This document shows, piece after piece, positions 57,325-64,000 of a stretch of DNA of 64,000 nucleotides. The translations under genes and the position numbers were made by a program. Under the pieces are notes generated by a model, which saw nothing but the letters and a program-made list of their open reading frames with translations, did no database searches and was not told where the DNA came from. Source of the stretch: Incurvaria masculella (taxonomy: Eukaryota > Arthropoda > Insecta > Lepidoptera > Incurvariidae); contig OX335642.1 in assembly GCA_946894095.1 (NCBI GenBank), positions 15,387,021-15,451,020 on the forward strand, given 5' to 3'. Each line of letters starts with the position of its first letter. Position 1 is the first letter of the stretch.

Positions 57325-57745
57325 CACATTTTTTTATGCAACCTGACATGGATGGCTAATACCACACAACTGCCGTTATGATATTAGCCAAATACACCAC
57401 ATTCCCGAAGGTATTAGGTACCATGCCAGGATCTTCCCTATATGAGCATGGCTACATTGAACTGGATGTAAAAAACCCGGACATATCTTTATTCCCGCTT
57501 CGACCATATTTTCATCCAATGCGATGGTACCAACCCGGGCGGACTTAAACCTTACCACCTAGTAGGGAAAGGGGACCTACAAGTTTTACATGGATTCCGA
57601 ACAATGGAGCAGCTCGCAATCGTGACGAAACGCACTTATCGAACTCAGAAAGAGAAAGAAAGTGATGTATGTCGGGGCGAGGAATTGAACCCAGACCTCT
57701 GGAACGCTAGGCCAGTCCCCGCGCCACTAGGCTACGAGCCGCTCT
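57325..57745 (-). repeat. Full-length SINE with tRNA-like head
   Basis: The best example of the tRNA-headed type. From its 5' end (57745) it reads GAGCGGCTCGTAGCCTAGTG (A-box), GGTCTGGGTTCAATTCCTCG (B-box), CGATAAGTGCGTTTCGTCAC, GCTCCATTGTTCGGAATCC, GTAGGTCCCCTTTCCC, the ACCATCGCATTGGATGAAAA core, GAAGATCCTGGCATGG, a weakened stem-loop and an A-rich tail. The shared body shows it is the same 3' family as the 5S-headed copies. Confidence 0.85.
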
Positions 57746-57889
57746 AAACACATCTCCCTCACCTTATTTGAGGTCAGTGTGCAGGTGGATGATATATAGC
57801 TGTTACTACCGATGGTCTCTTTAATCGGAGACAGTCGACTCTAATCCCAGGATATTCAACGGTTTATATCCTATCCGAGATTGAAATGT

Positions 57890-58085
57890 GCATTTTCGTT
57901 GAGAATACGACTCACTTCATGCTTCGGAATCCATATAAAACTCTAGGACCTCATGCCTACTAATTAGGTGGTGGGGTCGAGCACTCCTCGGTTTTCATTT
58001 CAGTTCAATATAGCCGTGCTTATAATGGAAGGTCCTGGCATGGCACCAGGCTCCTGCGGGAATGTGGTGTTCGGCCTAATATCCA
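57890..58085 (+). repeat. SINE body fragment
   Basis: GAGAATACGACTCACTTCAT, GCTTCGGAATCCATATAAAA, AATTAGGTGGTGGGG and CAGTTCAATATAGCCGTGCT, then GGAAGGTCCTGGCATGGCAC. Confidence 0.72.
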
Positions 58086-58413
58086 GTAATGTTACTCGCC
58101 TTTTATGAGTTCGGTGCAGGTTTATAAAACTGCGCCGTGTATGCTACTAACTACCATGCAAGACCAAAAACTTAATCTTGCTGTAGAATTCTGAGCCCCT
58201 CTAGGGTCTGCGCCCTGTGGCTGGTCTTGCTACGGCACTGCTAATATCAAGACATTAGGAATGTTATTAGCCGAAAATATGCCCAATGCGTTTCTTCGGA
58301 GCAGAAAAGGAGAATTTTAGTGCGGTATTTATAGGTATTTGTAGGTAAGAATAATGCTTATTGCAGACCACTATGTCACAACTAAATGGGAGTAACAGGA
58401 GAGTATGCTATAA

Positions 58414-58770
58414 GGGGGCGTCCATCAATTACGTGAGGCGTTTAGCGGAGGAGGGGGTCGAGCAGATTCTCACCCAATCTCGGGGGTCTCGGCAAATATT
58501 ACTTATTATTTATTTTCCACAAGAAACAGTGTTAAATTGCGAGAAAGCTGGGTTAAATGAAATAAAACATGTTTCTCAGAAAATAAAGAGGCGTCAATCG
58601 TAAATCCTTTTGTGATGAATGATGTTTTAATCAATCCAACGCAACCAAGTACAGATTAACGTATTTACACAACAAAGACGCATTTTGACAAATCTCAGGG
58701 GGAGAAGGAGTCTAGCCAAATCTCATGACAAAAATTCAAAAACGCTTTACGGAATTAATGGAGGCCCCTA
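58414..58770. repeat. MITE with about 28-bp TIRs
   Basis: TAAGGGGGCGTCCATCAATT / ACGTGAGGCG at the left is inverted as CGCTTTACGGAATTAATGGA / GGCCCCTA at the right. About 357 bp. This GGGCGTCCAT-AATTACGT type is familiar from many animal genomes. An 80-codon frame inside is not a gene. Confidence 0.65.
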
Positions 58771-60315
58771 ATATTAAATAATAAAAGAATGGCGTGGTTT
58801 TAAATAATCTCTTTCCTTTACATATTTCATAATGATCTACATACTTCCAATTAAAACTAAATCACATATGCCGAGTACAGGAATGACTGAAATATTTTCA
58901 ATAACATATTTACAATATTTACACAAAGTTTAAAATAATAGCCATATAGGTATATTTTGGTAAAACAGGCAAACAGCAAAATTATCTACACTCCTTGTAC
59001 TTATACCGAATTGTACCGACATCGTTAAATGATATTAAGAGTTAAAGCTTATTGATATTTACGTACATAACACATATCTCTCTCTTAAACCGCAGAGTTG
59101 GAAATATACTAGAAATGCCGATCATGGCTGTGCGCTCGGTGCCGTGCCGTCTTAAGCCGGGTCCGCTGCGACCATGTTTTTGTTAGAAATAACAGTGAAC
59201 ACCGAAAAGGAGTGCGTGGATTGAGTGTTCGTCGAACAAAAACACAAAAACATTTGTTAGCCCTGGCGGGTGGAAAACATTTCAACATTTTGAGGGGAAA
59301 GGTGAATATTGTTTTTGCCTCGCTCGCTAAGAATATACTTAAACATGTTCGAAGTTCGGAAGTTGCAGTCTCCTGCATTATGGTTATTATAACATGTTGG
59401 CTAACTACTATGTTTGGTAATAATGTTTTGTTAGAAATAGCATAGCCGTATAATCGTATAAACAGTCAAGACAGAGGGGACAAAATAGCCCAGAAAAATA
59501 AATTTCAGACTAATGATCTCGAGGTAGTCAAGCGAGAGGACACCCATTTCCACCATATTCCCAAATCAATGGTCCCATAACCATGAGAAAACATTGAGAT
59601 TAATGAGATTATGCTTCAATTCAGGCTGCGATACTTATATGTAAAGATTATGTATTTTCTTTACTTGTTACTTTCTTTATCTGTTATTTTATGTCCTAGT
59701 AGGACTTTTAATTTTGCAAAATATGTTTTGCAGTTCGTACCATCCCTTTTGATCCTCAATTTAGTAAACGCCTTAATAGTACCAATTTTATACATTTAAG
59801 CGTTGTTCTTATGTTCTTTCGATTGCTTATTTTTCCATTCATCCAGCAATTTCATAAAACTCACATACATTATATTTGTTATTGTAATTTATATTGTAAT
59901 TTGTGTTGTTTGTGTAACGATATATTATTTTGTGACGCCAACTTATTGACTAGATTTGCATTTACGTTTGAAATCAAATTGAAAATGCTTTCATAATACT
60001 TGACTACTTACTAAAGATTTTTATCCTTATACATGGGCAGATACGTCAAAGTACCTTTTTGTGGAACGTCGGAAAAAGTTTCATAGACTTGCTTAGTCTA
60101 AATACTTTTTTAGATACATACATATTTAGAGTATTTATATATTTTGACTATTTTAGCTCGTGCAATTTCCGTTACATATCTCACATCTAAACCACTAATA
60201 AACGATCACAATTCAACGTATTTACATTTGCCCTTCGTTAAATACAAGTGCGAGCTACAGATTCAAATCCTATTACAATTCACTCGTTCGGTCTGAACCC
60301 TGTGCAGTATTGCGG
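58771..60315. other. Downstream flank of the erm exon; no other gene recognised
   Basis: AT-rich. The part nearest 60315 should include the 3' UTR of the minus-strand erm gene. I could not settle on a poly(A) signal for the minus strand. Frames at 59109-59445 are unassigned. Confidence 0.35.
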
Positions 60316-61443
60316 TCACAAGAGTTTCGAGAAGAAACCCATAGGGGGCGCCGGGTGCGGCGGGCGCTCCAGCAGCCTGTTGTAGGGGCTGTTAAGGAAC
60401 GGCCTGAAGCAGGAACCGCGGGGCTCTTCAGGCGCCTCCTGCGTGGAGTCGTCGAGGGCGTCCAGGGAGGAGTCCCCGTTCGCGTTGCCCGGAGCGGAGC
60501 CGGTCGCTCCACCGAGGTGCAGCTTCCTCGTGTGCTTCTTCAGGTCGAAGTTCCGGCAGAAGCCCTTCGCGCAGATCCCGCACGTGAACGGCTTGCGCTC
60601 GTTGTGCGTGTGCATGTGGAACGTCAAGTTGTACACCTGGTGGAACGCCTTGTTGCAGACGCTGCACTTGTACGCCTTCTCGCCGCTGTGCGTGAGCCGG
60701 TGGTTCTTGTAGTTGCCCTTCTGGTGGAAGCCTTTGCCGCAGAACTCGCAGACGAACGGCTTGAATCCGGCGTGGATACGCGCGTGCGTGTTGAGAGTGG
60801 AGGAGCGGTTGAAGGCCTTGCCGCAGGTGAGGCACTTGTGCGGCTTCTCGGAGGTGTGGATGATCTTGTGCCGGCAGAGCGTCGACGCCTGGCGGAAGCC
60901 CTTCCCGCAGATCTTGCAGACGAAGGGCCTCGCGCCCGTGTGGACGGGCATGTGCCGCGTGAGGTTGTAGTGCGCGTTGAAGACCTTGCCGCAGTCGCCG
61001 CAGGCGAAGCTCTTGTGCTTGGCGCTCGGGCCGGTCGTCGAGGAGACGGCCTGGTCGGACGGCGGGGGCGGTCGCCTCGGCGGGGGGGAAGGCGGCGGTC
61101 GCGGCGGAGAGGGGGGCGGCGGGGGCCGCTGCAGCGCGAGCCCGTGGGCGTACGTTAGCGAGACGAGGTCCGGCGTGTAGTAGAGGAGGGGGTAGCCGGC
61201 GATGAGCTGCCGCTGGCGCATCATCGGGACGTACTGCTTGAAGGCGGAGTCGAGCAGCTGCTGGCCGTAGGCGAGGTAGGGCGCGGCGGTGCCCTCGGGT
61301 GAGCTCGGCGCCCTGCTCTTCTTGTCGGGCTGCATGAGGCGCGCGATGGAGAAGTTGAGGACGGGCGAGGCGCGCGGGGTGGCGGCTCGCGGGGTGGTGG
61401 GGGACGCGGGCGAGCCGCGCCCGCTCGGGAGGAACGGCTGCAT
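60316..61443 (-). CDS. Fezf/earmuff-family C2H2 zinc-finger transcription factor
   Basis: 375 residues from ATG at 61441-61443 to TGA at 60316-60318. An eh1 Groucho-binding motif, LNFSIARLM, lies at residues 29-37. A proline-rich linker is at about 107-140. Six consecutive C2H2 fingers start near residues 146, 174, 202, 230, 258 and 286, with sequences characteristic of Fezf ([69 protein letters not shown]). Known members act in the nucleus as repressors in forebrain and neural progenitor fate. The exon is strikingly GC-rich against its AT-rich surroundings. I chose the ATG because an in-frame TGA lies at 61459-61461, so coding cannot enter from further upstream. It is shorter than Drosophila erm, mainly outside the fingers. 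Confidence 0.95.
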   Translation of the reverse strand: MQPFLPSGRGSPASPTTPRAATPRASPVLNFSIARLMQPDKKSRAPSSPEGTAAPYLAYGQQLLDSAFKQYVPMMRQRQLIAGYPLLYYTPDLVSLTYAHGLALQRPPPPPSPPRPPPSPPPRRPPPPSDQAVSSTTGPSAKHKSFACGDCGKVFNAHYNLTRHMPVHTGARPFVCKICGKGFRQASTLCRHKIIHTSEKPHKCLTCGKAFNRSSTLNTHARIHAGFKPFVCEFCGKGFHQKGNYKNHRLTHSGEKAYKCSVCNKAFHQVYNLTFHMHTHNERKPFTCGICAKGFCRNFDLKKHTRKLHLGGATGSAPGNANGDSSLDALDDSTQEAPEEPRGSCFRPFLNSPYNRLLERPPHPAPPMGFFSKLL

Positions 61444-61464
61444 GACACTCGAGCGCACTCACAT
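61444..61464 (-). other. 5' UTR part of the erm exon with minimal uORF
   Basis: The exon begins directly after the acceptor AG and its first bases are ATGTGA, a start codon immediately followed by a stop. The real ATG follows 21 bases after the exon start. Confidence 0.55.
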
Positions 61465-61482
61465 CTGTAAAGAGAGAGATTT
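61465..61482 (-). promoter_or_regulatory. Splice acceptor of the erm exon
   Basis: The minus strand reads CTCTCTCTTTACAG directly before the exon, a strong polypyrimidine tract plus AG. It implies at least one upstream non-coding exon at higher coordinates, which I could not locate. Confidence 0.7.
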
Positions 61483-61519
61483 ATCGTTAGCATTGCAAAA
61501 TAAACGATATAAAAAATGT

Positions 61520-61670
61520 GTTTGAAAGATTTTACGGCTTTTCACGCGGCGGAAAGAGACATTCTCCGACGTTTCCAGCTAATCATTCAGCCCGTTGTCA
61601 AAGAGGCATCCGCCGCGTTGGGAAGAATGTCTCTTCCCGCAGCGTAAAAAGCCGTTAACATTTTTCAAAC
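61520..61670. repeat. Inverted-repeat element in the erm upstream region
   Basis: GTTTGAAAGATTTTACGGCT and GGAAAGAGACATTCTCC at 61520-61566 are inverted as GGAAGAATGTCTCTTCC and AAAAGCCGTTAACATTTTTC then AAAC at 61622-61670. The spacer is about 55 bp. Confidence 0.7.
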
Positions 61671-62373
61671 ATGTCTAACGACCGCGCTAATCTCAAAAGT
61701 ATCATACATAATATAAAAAATTTACTATTTAATCTTATTCTAGTGTCATTTATAAACAAATACTATAAATCACGCTAAAAGCAGCATTCTCATCTACTAC
61801 TGATGGCGCTGATTTCGCGTAGTCATCATATAATAAGGCATGTTGACTAGTGCAATGATTGAGTATCCACCAAATGCCGCACCGTCACCAAAGTAGATTT
61901 TGGGTCAGATATTAGAGTCAGCCCGGATTTAACTTGATATATTAATTACTATTAATTTGTATAACCTCAAATGAATGAGATAACCGTAATATCGTACCCA
62001 TTAATTACATTAAATATTTAGTTCAGAAACACATCAGTCCTTCCTTACATGAAATCTAAGTACCTAAATGGTTGGGTAACAACATCAAAACATAAGAAGG
62101 GCTCGTCTTCATGTTAGTGAAGAGTAGAAACTTCACGTAAAGTACACATTCCATCGTCGTGCTAACGACTTAACTCTCCGCGTTTCTGTTTGACATGTTA
62201 ATTTCAATCGCTTTTGATAAACACAAGCTCCTCCCTTCAGATTCCGCACCCTTCCGTTTTATTCATGCACGAGAACCACAGACTAGAAAAGGAAGGAGAA
62301 GTATCGTGTGTTCTCTACTCGCGACCCAGCCGCCTCCGCCTCCGCGCCGTTCGAAAAAATGTGCCATAATCTA
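61671..62373. other. Probable erm intron or upstream sequence; no gene recognised
   Basis: AT-rich sequence on the upstream side of the erm exon. Nothing coding is recognised. Confidence 0.35.
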
Positions 62374-63231
62374 TCTATACTAATAATAAATCTGTTTGTA
62401 GACTTTATGTATGATACTAAAACTAAATTGACGATTTTTAGAAATCAGGTTTGTATGTATGTATGAAACTTAGTACACGTACATTTAACTACCCGGGAAT
62501 TAGGATAGGTTAAATAGAATTCAGTTTCGCTTACGCATACAAACTGCAATGCTCTGCACGGCTCGGCGGGAGGGCGGCGGCTGGAGGGGGAGGGGGGGGC
62601 AGCGGCGGCTTACTTTTACTAACTGTACCGAAGTACGGCTTGGCATTTCCCGCAACTTTAGGACTACTTGGCATCACGGTAAATCGCCAGAGGTGCGACC
62701 AATGGAATAAAATACTTATTACTTGAGAACCAATAACTCGATTCAGATGCGGATTCTATCTACGTCTAGCCTGATTCTACTCAAAACGTATAGGCTACAT
62801 AATATAACGCTTCATTACCAGAGGGGTGAGATGTGAGTGTTAAATTCTTATAACTTGTGAACCACTTACCCGATTTATATGCGGATTTTATCAACGTATA
62901 GCATCTCTGGGAGCAGTCAGGTTCGGGATGGGTTACCGTTTTCGGTGTTGAGGCTGGCTGTGGGTTGGAGTGCACGCAAAACTTACCTACACGTTACTTA
63001 CTAGGTAAGCAATGTAGCAGTGCAAGTGCAGAAAGGTTCAGGGGGCAAAACTTTTTTTTTAAATAGCCACCAAATGTCAACGAAGGGAGTTATTGAATGT
63101 TTCTCATTAAATTAATAGACACATTGTCCAGGACCAGTTTGACCCTATTTTGGACCAGCTATTTGGGCTACTTTTTATCTATGAAATAATTGAGCCGACA
63201 CTACCCGAGCGGAGCCGGGTACCGCAGCTAG
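62374..63231 (+). mobile_element. Non-autonomous Helitron with chimeric ends
   Basis: Starts TCTATACTAATAATAAATCT after A (62373) and ends CCCGAGCGGAGCCGGGTACC then GCAGCTAG before T (63232). From about 62630 to the end it is closely similar to the 22693-23603 Helitron, but its 5' 250 bp is of another subfamily. Confidence 0.85.
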
Positions 63232-63529
63232 TACATAATATTGGGAGCCCCGGCCGCGCGGCGTATGCCATGCAAACCACCAAACATCGTCTACGCGTGA
63301 ATGTACTCTCGAAATGCGTTCGCCAAGTCAGTTCCAGTCCACACAAAAATAACTCCTATACGTCTCTGACTATGTCTGTGTGTAGCATGCACGTTTAAGT
63401 TGTGTTGGTCGGCTTAGAATTTCTGAGAAAGCGGGTCTCATAGTAGGTGCGGTAGATGGCACATCCCCTTTCTTTTTTGATCTGGGACGAAAAAAGGAAA
63501 AATAATATATTTCGTCGATACTTTCAAAT

Positions 63530-63815
63530 CCATACTATCTACTAACTAATTAATACTATAATACTAATATTAAAAATGCAACCGTAATTCTGTCGTCTGT
63601 TCTGTTTAAACTCCTAAACCGCTGAATGTTGATGAATTTCGGTATAAAGATAGTCTGGACCTTAGAGAAGGATATAGGAACTTTTGTGATGAAAATTAAA
63701 GTCGAAGGTGTAAAAGTAGGGATTAAAGTTTGTATGGCGAATTCATATAATATCCAGACAATAAATCAGTCCAAAACGACATTGATCCGAGCGGAGGTGG
63801 ATACCTCAGCCAGAA
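63530..63815 (+). mobile_element. Short Helitron relic
   Basis: ACTAATATTAAAAATGCAAC, CTCCTAAACCGCTGAATG, GATGAATTTCGGTAT, then GGAGGTGGATACCTCAG. The expected 3' CTAG is changed to CCAG. It is the same subfamily as 55484-56380. Confidence 0.6.
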
Positions 63816-64000
63816 ATAAATAAATGAAAAATATTAAACATCCTAAAATAACATCAAATAACTCCGAAACAGGAAATATTTGGTCATTGCTTTTTGTTGA
63901 ATGTTACTTCATCTTATGTTATTCACTAAGCAATTCAATGCTGATAGATATCTTTAAAATCACCAGTATACATATAAATCGGCTCTGGGCTATGCACTCA
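63816..64000. other. No gene recognised
   Basis: AT-rich sequence to the window end. Confidence 0.4.

Noticed and set aside
58361..58603. 80-codon frame as a gene
   Set aside because: It overlaps the terminal inverted repeat and interior of a MITE.
60310..61158. 282-codon open frame antisense to the zinc-finger exon
   Set aside because: It exists because the exon is very GC-rich, which suppresses stops. Its translation is low-complexity Arg/Val/Ala/Gly-rich with no domain.
61444..61458. Start of the erm protein at the upstream GTG (61458)
   Set aside because: GTG starts are not expected here and an in-frame TGA lies immediately upstream. The ATG at 61441-61443 is the natural start.
60428..61462. 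344-codon second frame on the same strand as erm
   Set aside because: Also a GC artefact. The C2H2 fingers are only in the 60316-61443 frame.

Overview
The window looks like insect nuclear DNA, most probably from a moth or butterfly. It is AT-rich and gene-poor. It carries Helitrons with 5' TC and 3' CTAG ends of the Lep1 type, a dense SINE family, TTAA-flanked and TIR elements, and decayed jockey-like, RNase H-type, CR1-like and Penelope-like retroelements. The lineage call rests on recognising repeat families from memory and is an inference. No tRNA or rRNA genes, CRISPR arrays or bacterial operons are supported.

Only one host gene is firmly supported. It lies on the minus strand at 60316-61443 and is the main coding exon of a six-finger C2H2 factor of the Fezf/earmuff (erm) family, with an N-terminal eh1 repressor motif and a clear splice acceptor just upstream. 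Two other places look like isolated first exons ending in GTAAGT donors (about 15430-15515 plus, and 19934-20118 minus). Neither has a second exon that I can find.

The best preserved mobile element is a complete Ty3/Gypsy LTR retrotransposon on the minus strand at 7199-11924. It has two identical 213-bp LTRs, a perfect 5-bp target duplication, an intact gag, an intact protease-RT-RNase H-integrase pol, and a canonical GGGAAAC slippery heptamer in the gag/pol overlap. It looks recently inserted.

Layout: 1-7190 AT-rich sequence with one full SINE; 7194-11929 Gypsy; 12057-16560 MITE, RNase H-type LINE remnant and TTAA-element copy; 17014-22510 large foldback and TIR elements, including one that surrounds an exon-like segment; 22693-23603 Helitron; 25534-33870 LINE fragments, TTAA element, hairpins and a strange ACCGTATTC-rich repeat; 34900-46160 SINE, Helitron and Penelope fragments; 47060-49230 an interrupted Penelope relic; 49500-58100 a SINE-dense tract with a hAT-like element nested inside a Helitron; 58414-58770 MITE; 60316-61464 erm exon; 62374-63815 two Helitrons.

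The SINEs are the dominant interspersed repeat, with about 20 full or partial copies. They share one 3' body ending in a conserved stem-loop and an A-rich tail. At least two types of 5' head occur: an ordinary tRNA-like head, and a composite head that carries a 5S-rRNA-like promoter core between tRNA-like A and B boxes.
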